Source: Haloplasmatales bacterium 4B
GTDB lineage: Bacteria; Bacillota_I; Bacilli_A; Haloplasmatales; Haloplasmataceae
DNA: 39,251 nt
Reading direction: 5' to 3'
Assembly: GCA_003586005.1 (NCBI GenBank)
Contig: NSKI01000022.1
Coordinates: forward strand, 1 to 39,251
This document shows, in pieces, positions 7,451 to 16,330 of this stretch. Positions within the stretch are counted from its first letter, which is position 1; each line of letters begins with the position of its first letter. The notes under the pieces are model-generated. The model ran no database searches and had not been told where the DNA came from. It was given only the letters and a program-made list of their open reading frames with translations. A program made the position numbers and the translations under genes.

Positions 7451-7491
7451 AAACCATAAAGTTAAGCATCTCTAGACTTTGTGGTTTTTTT
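7451..7491 (+). terminator. Terminator of the 5S-tRNA-Gly unit
   Basis: A 12-bp stem (7451-7462 with 7476-7487, one G-U pair, 13-base loop) is followed by a run of T. Confidence 0.75.
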
Positions 7492-7525
7492 ATTTTATTA
7501 TAATAGATAAAGAGGTGTTTTTTTA

Positions 7526-8251
7526 ATGGATAAAAAATCTTTGTTGAGGAAATTAATTAAAGATTCTAATTATATAGTCATTATGACAGGAGCTGGATTT
7601 TCAGTTCCATCTGGGATTCCAGATTTTCGCAGTAATAATGGGTTATATAAAGAAATAGATTTTTTAAATGATAACCCTGAAAAAATATTATCTAATTCAT
7701 ATTTTCGGAATCAACCAGAAAAATTCTATCAATTTTATCGAAGTAAAATGATTAATTCGGATGCCTTACCTAATATAGCTCACTATACAATCGCAAATTT
7801 AGAGAAAATCGGAAAAGTTAAGGCAGTAATAACTCAGAATATTGATGGTTTACACCAATTAGCAGGCAGTAGCAATGTTGTAGAATTACATGGTAGTATT
7901 CATCGAAATTATTGTATGAAATGTGGTAAAAGTTATAAGTTGCCAGATATCTCAAAAGCAAATGGAATTCCAAAATGTGACTGCGGGGGCATAATTAAGC
8001 CTGATGTTGTTCTTTATGAAGAATCACTAAGTAATAAATTAATTGAGAAAGCTATAAATGAAATCGAAAAGGCAGATTTGTTATTGGTTGTAGGAACATC
8101 ATTGCTTGTTTATCCTGCAGCTGGGTTAATTTCTTATTATAATAAACCAAATATGGTTATTATCAATAAAGATGCTACACCATATGATGACTTTGCTAAA
8201 TTGGTTATACATGATAAACTGGAAACAATTTTAACTGATGACCTTATTTAA
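7526..8251 (+). CDS. cobB: Sir2-family NAD-dependent protein deacylase
   Basis: A bacterial sirtuin that removes acyl groups from lysines while consuming NAD. The 241 residues include TGAGFSVPSGIPDFRS (about 21-36, NAD loop), TQNIDGLH (about 103-110), the catalytic histidine H122 (ELHGS), a zinc site made of C130, C133, C151 and C153, and GTSLLVYPA. The set is complete, so activity is expected. AAGAGGTG lies before the ATG. The gene stands alone between a tRNA terminator and a bidirectional terminator shared with tRNA-Arg. In B. subtilis the counterpart would be SrtN. Confidence 0.93.
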   Translation: MDKKSLLRKLIKDSNYIVIMTGAGFSVPSGIPDFRSNNGLYKEIDFLNDNPEKILSNSYFRNQPEKFYQFYRSKMINSDALPNIAHYTIANLEKIGKVKAVITQNIDGLHQLAGSSNVVELHGSIHRNYCMKCGKSYKLPDISKANGIPKCDCGGIIKPDVVLYEESLSNKLIEKAINEIEKADLLLVVGTSLLVYPAAGLISYYNKPNMVIINKDATPYDDFAKLVIHDKLETILTDDLI

Positions 8252-8297
8252 TATTAAACATCAATTAGTTACCTTTATATTCTATACAGAAATAAAA

Positions 8298-8354
8298 AAA
8301 TCTAATTAGTACGCATTACATAATAATGTCTACTAATTAGATTTATTTTTTTTA
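8298..8354. terminator. Bidirectional terminator between cobB and tRNA-Arg
   Basis: A perfect 14-bp stem (8298-8311 with 8331-8344) has a partly paired 19-base loop. T follows on the plus strand (8342-8354), and an A run before the left arm gives U on the minus strand, so it can serve both convergent genes. Confidence 0.85.
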
Positions 8355-8431
<77 letters not shown>

Positions 8432-8445
8432 AGATGACAAAATTC

Positions 8446-8474
8446 ATTGTACTACATATTTTCATTAAAATCAA
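8446..8474 (-). promoter_or_regulatory. Promoter of tRNA-Arg
   Basis: On the minus strand TTGATT (8474-8469), 17 bases and TACAAT (8451-8446) precede the tRNA by 14 bases. Confidence 0.65.
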
Positions 8475-8542
8475 TACTTTTTTATATTTTTTCTCTCTTG
8501 ACCATAAATATACAAAGTTACTAAATGTTGGATGTTCTTTAT

Positions 8543-8571
8543 TTTACATATAGCTAATAAATTTGTATAAT
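8543..8571 (+). promoter_or_regulatory. Promoter of ysoA with long leader
   Basis: TTTACA (8543-8548), 17 bases, TATAAT (8566-8571). The start near 8578 gives a leader of about 150 bases. That leader contains a 10-bp inverted repeat (8597-8606 with 8618-8627) and a possible Shine-Dalgarno-masking helix (8656-8667 with 8711-8724). Confidence 0.6.
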
Positions 8572-8655
8572 GTAAAGTGAGATTAAATTAATCTTTCAAA
8601 ATATTTTTTTTAGAACTAAATATTTTGTCGAGTGTTATTTTTAACATTTTTTGTC

Positions 8656-8724
8656 TAATACCTCATTAAATACACAAAAATGAATAATAATAAGTATGGA
8701 AAAAACTGTAAATGAGGAGTATTA
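8656..8724 (+). promoter_or_regulatory. Possible Shine-Dalgarno-masking helix in the ysoA leader
   Basis: TAATACCTCATT (8656-8667) can pair with AATGAGGAGTATTA (8711-8724) as 7 + 5 base pairs around a 2-base bulge. The right arm contains the ysoA ribosome site GAGGAG, 9 or so bases before ATG 8729. Inference from complementarity only. Confidence 0.4.
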
Positions 8725-8728
8725 GTTT

Positions 8729-9664
8729 ATGGAAAGATTTATTTTTTTCCCCAAAAATGAGATTAAATATTTTAATGAAGCTAAAAAATATTTTAACAGT
8801 AATCATTATGAAATGGCTATTCCTTTATTTGAAAAGGCATTTAAATTAAAATATCTTAAAAAAGAATGCATAAAATATTTGATTGATTGTCATATTGAAA
8901 TACATAACTATGAAGAGGTATACAAAATGATTGAAAATGAATTTGTAGATAAGAATGTTGATGAAGAATATTTGTTGAAGAAGTATTTATATACTATGGC
9001 CTTGGATGAGCAATATATAGAAGCAAGCGAAATAATAAAAATATATAAACAAAACAAAGTCGTTTCAGAAGATTTGCTTCAGTATCTAGATAATTTATCA
9101 TTTCTAATTGAAGAAAAATTAAAATACCAAAATAATTATCAAGAAGATTTAGTAAAAAAATATTTATTATCTGACAAGTTTGATGATCATATTCAAATCA
9201 TTTTAAACTTAGAAAATTTAAATTACCAGAAAAACGCTAATGAAATTCAAATGTTTTTAAATAATAAAGAAGTCGATTCTTTTGTCAAATATAATCTTTT
9301 AAAATATGTAATCGAAAATAACTTAGTTACTGAAATAGATTATACAAACTACTATAACGAAAAAACAAGAATATCAGCAAATGATTTTATTGATTTGTTA
9401 GATGATTCACATTATAATGATGTTATATCGAGAGTTTTGAATGAAATTGAAAATGATTATGTAAATACTAAAGAGTATGTTAAAAATATTTGGTTAGACT
9501 TTTGTGTTAAGCATTTTCCTAACTTTATTGATGATTTTGATCTTGCTTGTGGTGTATTGCACGTTTTATTACTTAAAACTATAGACACTGATTTTAATAT
9601 TAATGATGTATGTAAACTTTATAATTTAGATTCAAGAAGTTTATTTAATTATTTTGACATGTAA
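8729..9664 (+). CDS. ysoA: TPR-repeat protein, YsoA-like
   Basis: A 311-residue, largely helical cytoplasmic protein. Residues about 15-75 fit tetratricopeptide repeats (FNEAKKYFNSNHYEMAIPLF then AFKLKYLKKECIKYLIDCH). Further degenerate helical pairs follow and the C-terminus has no recognisable catalytic motif. The identification with YsoA comes from the repeats plus its position directly before tig, as in B. subtilis; the function of YsoA is not established to my knowledge. There is no signal peptide. GAGGAG precedes ATG 8729. Expression may be controlled by its long leader. Confidence 0.7.
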   Translation: MERFIFFPKNEIKYFNEAKKYFNSNHYEMAIPLFEKAFKLKYLKKECIKYLIDCHIEIHNYEEVYKMIENEFVDKNVDEEYLLKKYLYTMALDEQYIEASEIIKIYKQNKVVSEDLLQYLDNLSFLIEEKLKYQNNYQEDLVKKYLLSDKFDDHIQIILNLENLNYQKNANEIQMFLNNKEVDSFVKYNLLKYVIENNLVTEIDYTNYYNEKTRISANDFIDLLDDSHYNDVISRVLNEIENDYVNTKEYVKNIWLDFCVKHFPNFIDDFDLACGVLHVLLLKTIDTDFNINDVCKLYNLDSRSLFNYFDM

Positions 9665-9731
9665 TATTTTACAAAATGGAGTTTTATGTTATAATTATTA
9701 ATTGTATGAATAAATTAATGGAGGTTTACGA

Positions 9732-11021
9732 ATGACTGTAAAAGTTGAAAAAATTGAAGAAAATAAAGTAAAATTGACCGTGACTTTAAGCGAGGAACAA
9801 TTTAATAAAGCTTTGGATGAAGCTTTTAAAAAGGTTGTAAAAGAAGTCAATGTCCAAGGGTTTAGAAAAGGGAAAGTACCAAGAAAAATGTTTGAACAAC
9901 GTTTTGGCGTAGAATCATTATATGAAGAAGCAATAAACTACCTTTTACCAAATGCTTATCCAGAAGCTGTTGAGGAAGCAAAAATTGAACCAGTAGCACA
10001 ACCTGAAATTGACGTGGATTTTGAAAATATTGGTAAAGATAAGCCATTAACATTCTTTGCTACTGTAGTTGTAAAACCAGATGTTAAGTTGGGACAATAT
10101 AAAGGGCTAGAAGTTGAGGAAATATCTAAAGATGTAACAGAAGAAGACATTGACGCTGAAATTAATAAATTGTTAGAACAAAATGCTGAGTTAGTTATTA
10201 AAGAAACTGAAGCTGTTTTAGGCGATACAGTGGTAATTGATTATGAAGGATTTAAAGATGATGTCGCTTTTGAAGGTGGGAAAGCTGAAAATCATTCATT
10301 AGTTTTAGGCTCAAATAGTTTTATTCCTGGTTTTGAAGAACAATTAGTAGGAATAAAACCTGGTCAATCAAAATCAATAAATGTTAAATTTCCTGAAGAA
10401 TATCAATCTGAGGAATTAAAAGGCGCAGATGCTAAATTCAATGTTGTTTGTCATGAAGTTAAAACTCGTGAATTACCAGAATTGAACGAAGATTTTGTTA
10501 AAGAACTTAACCGTGAAAATATTAATACTTTAGAAGAATTAAAAACCGATATTAAAACAAATTTAATAAACCAAAAAGAAACAGCAGCTAAAAATCATTT
10601 AGTTGATCAAGTTGTTGAAAAAGCAGCAACTAATGCTGAAATTACTATTCCACAAGAGATGATTGATGCAGAAGCAGATAAAATGTTACATGATACCAGT
10701 CACCGTTTAGAACAACAAGGTATTAATTTAGAATTATACTTACAATATACTGGGTCTACTAAAGAAGGATTACTTGAACAATTCAAAGGTGAAGCTGTAA
10801 AACGTATTCGATATAGTTTGACACTTGAACAAATTACTAAAGAAGAAGATTTCGCTGTGACAGAAGAAGATATTAATAAAGAATTTGAACAAATTTCAAA
10901 AATGTATAATATTTCAGTTGAACAAGTGAAAGAAGCTATTCCTAATACTAGTGAAATGGAGCAAGAAATTAAAAGTCGTAAGGCAGTAGACTTTCTTGTT
11001 GAAAATTCTGTCAAGTTATAA
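9732..11021 (+). CDS. tig: Trigger factor, ribosome-bound chaperone and prolyl isomerase
   Basis: It binds at the ribosome exit tunnel and shields nascent chains. The 429 residues show the N-terminal ribosome-binding domain with the signature GFRKGKVPRKMF (F44-R45-K46 as in E. coli), the FKBP-type isomerase domain (about 155-240, GDTVVIDYEGF and IPGFEEQLVG) and the helical C-terminal cradle. GGAGG lies before the ATG, and a TATAAT (about 9690) sits 40 bases upstream. It is followed by its own terminator and then clpX, the Bacillus order. Confidence 0.97.
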   Translation: MTVKVEKIEENKVKLTVTLSEEQFNKALDEAFKKVVKEVNVQGFRKGKVPRKMFEQRFGVESLYEEAINYLLPNAYPEAVEEAKIEPVAQPEIDVDFENIGKDKPLTFFATVVVKPDVKLGQYKGLEVEEISKDVTEEDIDAEINKLLEQNAELVIKETEAVLGDTVVIDYEGFKDDVAFEGGKAENHSLVLGSNSFIPGFEEQLVGIKPGQSKSINVKFPEEYQSEELKGADAKFNVVCHEVKTRELPELNEDFVKELNRENINTLEELKTDIKTNLINQKETAAKNHLVDQVVEKAATNAEITIPQEMIDAEADKMLHDTSHRLEQQGINLELYLQYTGSTKEGLLEQFKGEAVKRIRYSLTLEQITKEEDFAVTEEDINKEFEQISKMYNISVEQVKEAIPNTSEMEQEIKSRKAVDFLVENSVKL

Positions 11022-11028
11022 TTATTTT

Positions 11029-11062
11029 AGGTACCGTGTCTTAAGGCACCGGGTACCTTTTT
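11029..11062 (+). terminator. Intrinsic terminator after tig
   Basis: AGGTACC (11029-11035) pairs with GGTACCT (11052-11058). An inner GTG/CAC helix extends the stem across a small bulge, and five T follow. The GC-rich stem stands out in this region. Confidence 0.8.
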
Positions 11063-11081
11063 ATCAGAGCGAGGTGTAATA

Positions 11082-12362
11082 ATGAGCAAAATCAATGAGG
11101 AAATTACTTGTTCATTTTGTGGACGTAATACCCATGAAGTTAACCGTATAATCTATGGTGAAGATGTTTATATATGTGATCAGTGTGTTTATATGTGCGC
11201 AGATATGTTGAAAAATGAAAAGATCGAAGACATTTATAAAACTACTGAGGATTTTATCGATAAAGAAAAAATATTAAAACCAAAACAAATTTATGATATT
11301 TTAAATGATTATGTTATAGGTCAAGATAAAGTTAAAAAAGTTTTGGCTGTAGCGGTATACAATCATTATAAAAGGCTTTTAGAAATAGATGATAATAATG
11401 AAGCAGATGTTGAAATTGAAAAAAGCAATGTTGTTTTGATTGGAAAAACTGGAAGTGGGAAAACTCTTTTAGCACAAACTTTAGCAAAAATATTAGATGT
11501 ACCTTTTGCGATAAGTGATGCAACAAGTTTAACTGAAGCAGGATATGTTGGAGAAGATGTTGAAAATATTTTGCTACGATTAATTCAGGCTGCAGATTAC
11601 GATATAGATAAAGCTGAAAAAGGCATTATTTTTATTGATGAATTAGATAAAATTGCTCGCAAATCGGAGAATCCATCGATTACACGTGATGTTTCTGGCG
11701 AAGGTGTACAACAAGCTTTATTAAAGATTCTTGAAGGAACTGTAGCGAATGTACCACCACAAGGTGGTAGAAAACACCCTAATCAAGAGTTTATTCAATT
11801 TGATACTTCAAATGTTTTATTTATTTGTGGTGGTGCATTTGACGGTATTGAAGATATTGTTAAAAGACGTCTAGGTAAAAAGGTAATTGGTTTTAATTCT
11901 GACTTAGCAAATAATAAGGTAGATGAAAATGCTGTATATCAATCAGTAGTACATGAAGACTTGCATAAATTTGGTTTAATACCTGAAATCGTAGGTAGAT
12001 TGCCTGTTTTAGGTGTATTAAATCCATTAAATGAAGATGATTTAATTAGGATTTTAATTGAACCTAAAAATGCAATTATTAAGCAGTATAAAAAACTTTT
12101 TGAATATGAAAATGTGGAATTAATTTTTGATGAAGTCGCTTTACAATTAATCGCAAAAAAAGCAATTAATAGAAAAACTGGTGCTAGAGGCTTAAGAAGT
12201 ATTATTGAAAACATCATGAATTCGATTATGTTTGATTTACCTTCAAAAGATAATATAAAAAAATGTATTATTACTAAAGAAGTTATCCAAAATAATGAAG
12301 AACCAAAGTATGTTTATAAAGAGATTGAAACATCAGTAAAAAAAGTTAAAAAAACAAGTTAA
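11082..12362 (+). CDS. clpX: ATP-dependent Clp protease ATP-binding subunit ClpX
   Basis: The AAA+ unfoldase that feeds tagged substrates to ClpP. The 426 residues contain the N-terminal zinc-binding dimerisation domain (C10, C13, C32, C35), Walker A GKTGSGKT (121-128), Walker B FIDELDK (D186, E187), the [10 protein letters not shown] stretch with pore loops, and the IGF loop (KVIGFNS) that docks on ClpP. clpP is not in this window. Walker A begins GK where GP is usual, a minor variation. The ribosome site is GCGAGGTG. No terminator follows before the lon leader. Confidence 0.97.
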   Translation: MSKINEEITCSFCGRNTHEVNRIIYGEDVYICDQCVYMCADMLKNEKIEDIYKTTEDFIDKEKILKPKQIYDILNDYVIGQDKVKKVLAVAVYNHYKRLLEIDDNNEADVEIEKSNVVLIGKTGSGKTLLAQTLAKILDVPFAISDATSLTEAGYVGEDVENILLRLIQAADYDIDKAEKGIIFIDELDKIARKSENPSITRDVSGEGVQQALLKILEGTVANVPPQGGRKHPNQEFIQFDTSNVLFICGGAFDGIEDIVKRRLGKKVIGFNSDLANNKVDENAVYQSVVHEDLHKFGLIPEIVGRLPVLGVLNPLNEDDLIRILIEPKNAIIKQYKKLFEYENVELIFDEVALQLIAKKAINRKTGARGLRSIIENIMNSIMFDLPSKDNIKKCIITKEVIQNNEEPKYVYKEIETSVKKVKKTS

Positions 12363-12363
12363 T

Positions 12364-12391
12364 TTGCATGTTTATGGAAAAAAATGATAAT
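12364..12391 (+). promoter_or_regulatory. Possible lon promoter
   Basis: TTGCAT (12364-12369), 16 bases, GATAAT (12386-12391), immediately after the clpX stop. It would give a leader of about 170 bases. No CtsR or CIRCE-type heat-shock operator is recognisable. Confidence 0.4.
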
Positions 12392-12443
12392 ATGGAGTAT
12401 AAGTAATATGTAGAAAAAAAACTTCAGGTGGAGTAAAAAGATT

Positions 12444-12548
12444 ATGTACGCTACAACTTATATTATTCAAAAAATAAAAAATATAGAAGGGAGTAATTAC
12501 GTAAAAACTAATAACATAAATTACTCAAAAAAGCGAAGAGTTTTATAG
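12444..12548 (+). CDS. Possible 34-residue leader peptide upstream of lon
   Basis: ATG 12444 follows AGGTGGAG (12426-12433, 10-base spacing) and opens a 34-codon frame starting MYATTYIIQKIK and ending KKRRVL. Its TAG stop (12546-12548) is the first part of the right arm of the hairpin in front of lon, 21 bases before the lon ATG, which has no Shine-Dalgarno of its own. This layout suggests a translated leader coupled to lon. No homologue is recognised, and the AT-rich context makes chance frames common, so coding is uncertain. Confidence 0.4.
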   Translation: MYATTYIIQKIKNIEGSNYVKTNNINYSKKRRVL

Positions 12549-12560
12549 TTTTTACCGTAA
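12491..12560 (+). promoter_or_regulatory. Competing hairpins in the lon leader
   Basis: TTACGTAAAAACTA (12497-12510) pairs with 12546-12560 as a 14-bp stem with one bulged base. The overlapping GAGTAATT (12491-12498) can instead pair with AATTACTC (12519-12526). The two folds share bases 12497-12498 and would compete. A ribosome site AAGGGAG (12487-12493) lies just before the long stem, and lon starts 10 bases after it. Confidence 0.55.
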
Positions 12561-12569
12561 CTGAACGAA

Positions 12570-14894
12570 ATGATTAAATTAAATGAAGTTCAAGATTTAA
12601 GTCTTCCAGCTTTAGCGATACGTGGATTAGTAATCTTGCCATACAACGAGATACGTTTAGAAGTTGGAAGAGAATCAAGTATAAAAGCTTTAATTGATTC
12701 AGAGCGATTTGACGGAAATATAGTATTAATTAATCAGTCGGATCCTTTAATTGATAATCCAAAGGCAGAAGATTTATTAAAATATGGTATTGTTTGTAAG
12801 TTATTAATGAAAATTAAGCAACCAAATGGTAATTATAAGGTGAAAGTTAAAGGGATTATGAGATGTTCTATCGATGAATATCTGCAAGAAGAACCATTTT
12901 TTTTTACTAATGTTAAAACAACTCCATCAATTTTAACCGATACAGATAAAGAAATTGCTTTAGTTAGAATGCTTGTGAGTACAGTAGTTGAAAGTGCAGA
13001 TTTGTTATTTAACTTGCCTAAAGAAATTATTGCTAGTATCCAAGGTAACACAACTGGAGATAAAATTTCTGACATAATTGCTTTTAATTTAAAATCTTCT
13101 GAAACTCAGAAATTAAAATACGTAAGTCTAATTGATTTAAACGAACGTCTTGAAAAATTGTTGGTAGATGTTGAAAAAGCAAAACAGGTCTCGCAAATTG
13201 AGGATAAAATAACTAGGGAAGTCAAAAAAAATATTGAAGAAAATCAACGTGAATACATCTTGCGTGAGAAAATGAAAGTAATACAAGATGAATTAGGTGA
13301 AAAAGCGACACGTGAAAGTGAAGTAACTAAATTAAGAGATTCTATAGAAAATTCTGGAATGCCTGAGGCAACTTTACGAAAAGCGCTGGATGAATTGCGT
13401 CGTTATGAATCAATTCCAGCTTACTCTAGTGAATCAAATATTATTAGAACTTACATCGATTGGCTAATAGCATTACCATGGGCAAAGAAAAGTGAAGAAA
13501 ACAATGATATTTCAAATGCAGAAAAAGTACTAGAAGCTGAACATTATGGTCTTGAAAAGGTTAAAGAACGGATTATTGAATATTTAGCTGTGAAACAAAT
13601 GACTGGGAAAACACCACCGACAATTTTATGTTTGGTTGGCCCACCAGGTGTAGGTAAATCATCATTAGCAAAATCTGTGGCTAATTCTTTAGGTCGCAAG
13701 TTTGTGAAAATGTCATTAGGTGGAGTAAAAGATGAGGCAGAAATCAGAGGTCATAGAAGAACTTATATAGGTGCAATGCCTGGAAGAATCATACAAGAAA
13801 TGAAAGTTGCGGGAACTAATAATCCAGTATTTTTATTGGATGAAATAGATAAATTATCTAGTGATTATAAAGGTGATCCGGCTAGTGCTATGTTAGAAGT
13901 TCTAGACCCTGAGCAAAATAAAATATTTAGCGATCACTTTATTGAGGACCCATTTGATTTATCAAATGTTTTGTTTATTGCTACAGCGAATTATTTAGGA
14001 AATATTCCTGAACCATTACGTGATCGTATGGAAATTGTTGAAGTAAGTAGTTATACTGAAATAGAAAAATATCATATTGCTAGAAACCACCTAATCCCTA
14101 AACAATTAAATTTACATGGATTAGAAAAAAAACATGTAAAAATCACTGATGAAGCATTAACTAAACTAATTCGTTCATATACCCGCGAATCAGGGGTTCG
14201 TAGTTTAGAAAGAAATGTTGGATCTTTGTGTCGAAAAGCAACAAAAGAAATTTTAACTACAAAGGTTAAAACAGTAACATTTAAACCTGAAAATTTAAAG
14301 GATTATCTAGGAAAAGAAATTTTCTTCCATAACAAGAGCGAAGCTGAAAATGAAATTGGAGTAGTAAATGGATTAGCCTATACTCCTTACGGTGGCGACA
14401 CATTGCCAGTAGAAGTTACTTACTTTAAAGGATCTGGTAAGCTAATGTTAACTGGTAAATTAGGAGATGTTATGAAAGAATCTGCACAAGCAGCATTTAG
14501 TTATGTTCGCTCAAATGCCGATAAATATAAAATAGATGTGGATATTTTTAAAGAGAATGATATTCATGTTCATGTTCCTGAAGGGGCTATACCTAAAGAT
14601 GGGCCATCAGCTGGTATTACGATGGCTACAGCTATAATGTCAGCTCTTGCTCATCGTAAGGTTGATCATTTAGTGGCAATGACTGGTGAAATAACTTTAA
14701 GAGGTCGTGTACTTCCAATCGGTGGGTTAAAAGAAAAATCAATTGCTGCACATCGTTCTGGACTTAAAACTGTTGTTATTCCAAAAGATAATGAAAAAGA
14801 TTTAGATGATATTCCACTAATTGTTCGAAATGATATAAAATTCATTTCTGTATCAGAAGTAAGCGAAGTTTTTGATTTGGCATTAGTTGAATAA
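12570..14894 (+). CDS. lon: ATP-dependent Lon protease (LonA)
   Basis: A hexameric AAA+ serine protease that degrades misfolded and regulatory proteins. Its 774 residues equal the B. subtilis LonA length. In order: the N-terminal LON substrate domain ([21 protein letters not shown]), a coiled-coil linker, Walker [10 protein letters not shown], Walker [10 protein letters not shown], and the protease domain with catalytic Ser in KDGPSAGIT and Lys in LKEKSIAAH. An in-frame stop at 12558 fixes the earliest start at ATG 12570, which has no ribosome site. The spore-specific lonB found between clpX and lonA in Bacillus is absent. Confidence 0.97.
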   Translation: MIKLNEVQDLSLPALAIRGLVILPYNEIRLEVGRESSIKALIDSERFDGNIVLINQSDPLIDNPKAEDLLKYGIVCKLLMKIKQPNGNYKVKVKGIMRCSIDEYLQEEPFFFTNVKTTPSILTDTDKEIALVRMLVSTVVESADLLFNLPKEIIASIQGNTTGDKISDIIAFNLKSSETQKLKYVSLIDLNERLEKLLVDVEKAKQVSQIEDKITREVKKNIEENQREYILREKMKVIQDELGEKATRESEVTKLRDSIENSGMPEATLRKALDELRRYESIPAYSSESNIIRTYIDWLIALPWAKKSEENNDISNAEKVLEAEHYGLEKVKERIIEYLAVKQMTGKTPPTILCLVGPPGVGKSSLAKSVANSLGRKFVKMSLGGVKDEAEIRGHRRTYIGAMPGRIIQEMKVAGTNNPVFLLDEIDKLSSDYKGDPASAMLEVLDPEQNKIFSDHFIEDPFDLSNVLFIATANYLGNIPEPLRDRMEIVEVSSYTEIEKYHIARNHLIPKQLNLHGLEKKHVKITDEALTKLIRSYTRESGVRSLERNVGSLCRKATKEILTTKVKTVTFKPENLKDYLGKEIFFHNKSEAENEIGVVNGLAYTPYGGDTLPVEVTYFKGSGKLMLTGKLGDVMKESAQAAFSYVRSNADKYKIDVDIFKENDIHVHVPEGAIPKDGPSAGITMATAIMSALAHRKVDHLVAMTGEITLRGRVLPIGGLKEKSIAAHRSGLKTVVIPKDNEKDLDDIPLIVRNDIKFISVSEVSEVFDLALVE

Positions 14895-14915
14895 TAACTA
14901 CTAGTAGGTGAGAAT

Positions 14916-15509
14916 ATGTTGATTAATAAGGCAGAATTAGTAGCAATGGGGACAAATGACACGCATTTTCCGGTTGATGGTTTAGAAGAAATTGTTTTAG
15001 CAGGAAGATCAAATGTAGGGAAGTCATCTTTTATTAATTCAATGGTACAAAGAACAAAATTAGCCTATACTTCAAGCAGTCCTGGTAAAACGCAAACCTT
15101 AAATTTTTACAATATAAATGACATGTGTTATTTTGTTGATGTGCCAGGTTATGGCTATGCAAAGGTTAGCAAAAAACAACGAGAAGAATTTGGGGTAATG
15201 ATTGAAAAATATCTAAAAACTAGAAAGACGCTTAAACTGGCAATTTTACTAGTTGATTTTCGTCATAAACCAACTGAAGATGATATTTTAATGTATGAAT
15301 TTTTAAAATATTATAATATTAAGACTCTAGTCGTAGCTACAAAAGCTGACAAAATTGGTAATACTCATTACATTAAACATGAGAAAATTATTAAAAAAGC
15401 TTTGAATTTTTCAAAAGATGATTATTTTATTCGTTATTCTTCAGAAACAAATGTAGGACGTAGCGAAACATGGTCACTAATAATGAATAAATTATCAAAT
15501 AAACAATAG
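14916..15509 (+). CDS. engB: Ribosome biogenesis GTPase YsxC/EngB
   Basis: An essential GTPase in late 50S subunit assembly. The 197 residues contain G1 [10 protein letters not shown]2 region [12 protein letters not shown]3 [10 protein letters not shown]4 TKADK and G5-like SSETNVG. It begins 21 bases after lon with TAGGTGAG as ribosome site, so lon and engB are probably cotranscribed, as in Bacillus. There the heme genes follow; here a terminator and an unrelated gene do. Confidence 0.96.
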   Translation: MLINKAELVAMGTNDTHFPVDGLEEIVLAGRSNVGKSSFINSMVQRTKLAYTSSSPGKTQTLNFYNINDMCYFVDVPGYGYAKVSKKQREEFGVMIEKYLKTRKTLKLAILLVDFRHKPTEDDILMYEFLKYYNIKTLVVATKADKIGNTHYIKHEKIIKKALNFSKDDYFIRYSSETNVGRSETWSLIMNKLSNKQ

Positions 15510-15546
15510 ATTTAGAGGGCTCATTTATTAATGAGTCCTTTAAATC
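15509..15546 (+). terminator. Terminator after engB
   Basis: A 16-bp stem (15509-15524 with 15531-15546, two G-U pairs, 6-base loop) begins at the last base of the stop codon. The T tail is poor. Confidence 0.65.
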
Positions 15547-15666
15547 TATAAATTTCTTCCAGATTTGTCTCGTACGAGAGTAAAAACACTACTTTTTATA
15601 AATTTTAATTAAAAAATGCATCTGTATGTTATAATCTTTTTATATACTAGCAAATGGAGGTAGTTT

Positions 15667-16221
15667 ATGAGTGAGTTTAGCGAAAGCTATCATTTAAGAA
15701 CAAAAGACGCAGAAGATGCTGTAAAATTATTGAAAAAATCAGGATTAAATGGCTTTATTTTTAAAGAAGAAAATGGATGGGTAAGTTTTGTTGTTGATGG
15801 TTCGGAATTTAAGCCAAACAAAAAAGTACTTTCAGAAAATGAAGGTATTATTGTTCACTATGCTAATGCTGAAAATTATGGATTCTTTATTTCAATTTTT
15901 AATAAAAATAAATTAGTATCTCATTATGAATTAATATTATGGGATGAGGAAATATACAATGATAGTCCAAAAATTAAAGATGAAGAATTAGATATAGACA
16001 TTATGTATCAATTAATTAAGCAAAACATAGCTGAAATAACTATAGGAGAACTTACATCTATTTTATATCCTGATAACCTTGAAAACATTTTTGATTGTAA
16101 CTATGCAATAAGATTAGCAAATTTAATTGGTTTGACAAATTATTCTTGGACATCATATCATTATTTAGCAAATGATTTTTCAAAAAATAAATTAAGAAGA
16201 GAAATTAAGGTAATAAATTAA
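15667..16221 (+). CDS. Uncharacterised 184-residue cytoplasmic protein
   Basis: I do not recognise a named family. The protein is soluble, acidic, and has no signal peptide or membrane segment. It starts with a stretch in which a glycine-bearing loop follows an amphipathic helix (SYHLRTKDAEDAVKLLKKSG, then NGWVSFVVDG), which looks like a small alpha-beta domain of about 100 residues, followed by a helical C-terminal half. AATGGAGG precedes ATG 15667, and a TATAAT about 30 bases upstream gives it its own promoter. It ends at a short strong terminator, so it is a single-gene unit. Similar openings occur, as I recall, in hypothetical proteins of other Firmicutes. Confidence 0.75.
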   Translation: MSEFSESYHLRTKDAEDAVKLLKKSGLNGFIFKEENGWVSFVVDGSEFKPNKKVLSENEGIIVHYANAENYGFFISIFNKNKLVSHYELILWDEEIYNDSPKIKDEELDIDIMYQLIKQNIAEITIGELTSILYPDNLENIFDCNYAIRLANLIGLTNYSWTSYHYLANDFSKNKLRREIKVIN

Positions 16222-16245
16222 AAAGTAGTTATTGACTACTTTTTT
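16220..16245 (+). terminator. Intrinsic terminator after the unknown gene
   Basis: A perfect 10-bp stem (16220-16229 with 16235-16244) with a 5-base loop. The right arm ends in a T run. Confidence 0.75.
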
Positions 16246-16278
16246 ATGTTCTATAATTTACAAATTTTGATAAGTATC

Positions 16279-16287
16279 TGATATAAT
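16279..16287 (+). promoter_or_regulatory. Extended -10 promoter of the pseudouridine synthase gene
   Basis: TGATATAAT, with TTTACA at 16257-16262 at a long 19-base spacing. Transcription would start about 40 bases before the ATG. Confidence 0.5.
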
Positions 16288-16330
16288 ATAGTTAGAACTT
16301 TATAATAAATTTCTAAGGAGTAAATTATAA

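Noticed and set aside
8597-8627. 10-bp inverted repeat CAAAATATTT/AAATATTTTG in the ysoA leader
   Set aside because: Pure A/T arms of this kind are frequent at this composition, there is no T tail, and the loop is long. It is mentioned only as part of the leader.
9862-10150. Open frames on the strand opposite tig (and similarly opposite clpX, lon, rluA-type gene, spoVID, lysO)
   Set aside because: They have no ribosome sites, lie wholly inside well-identified genes and show the composition expected of antisense frames.
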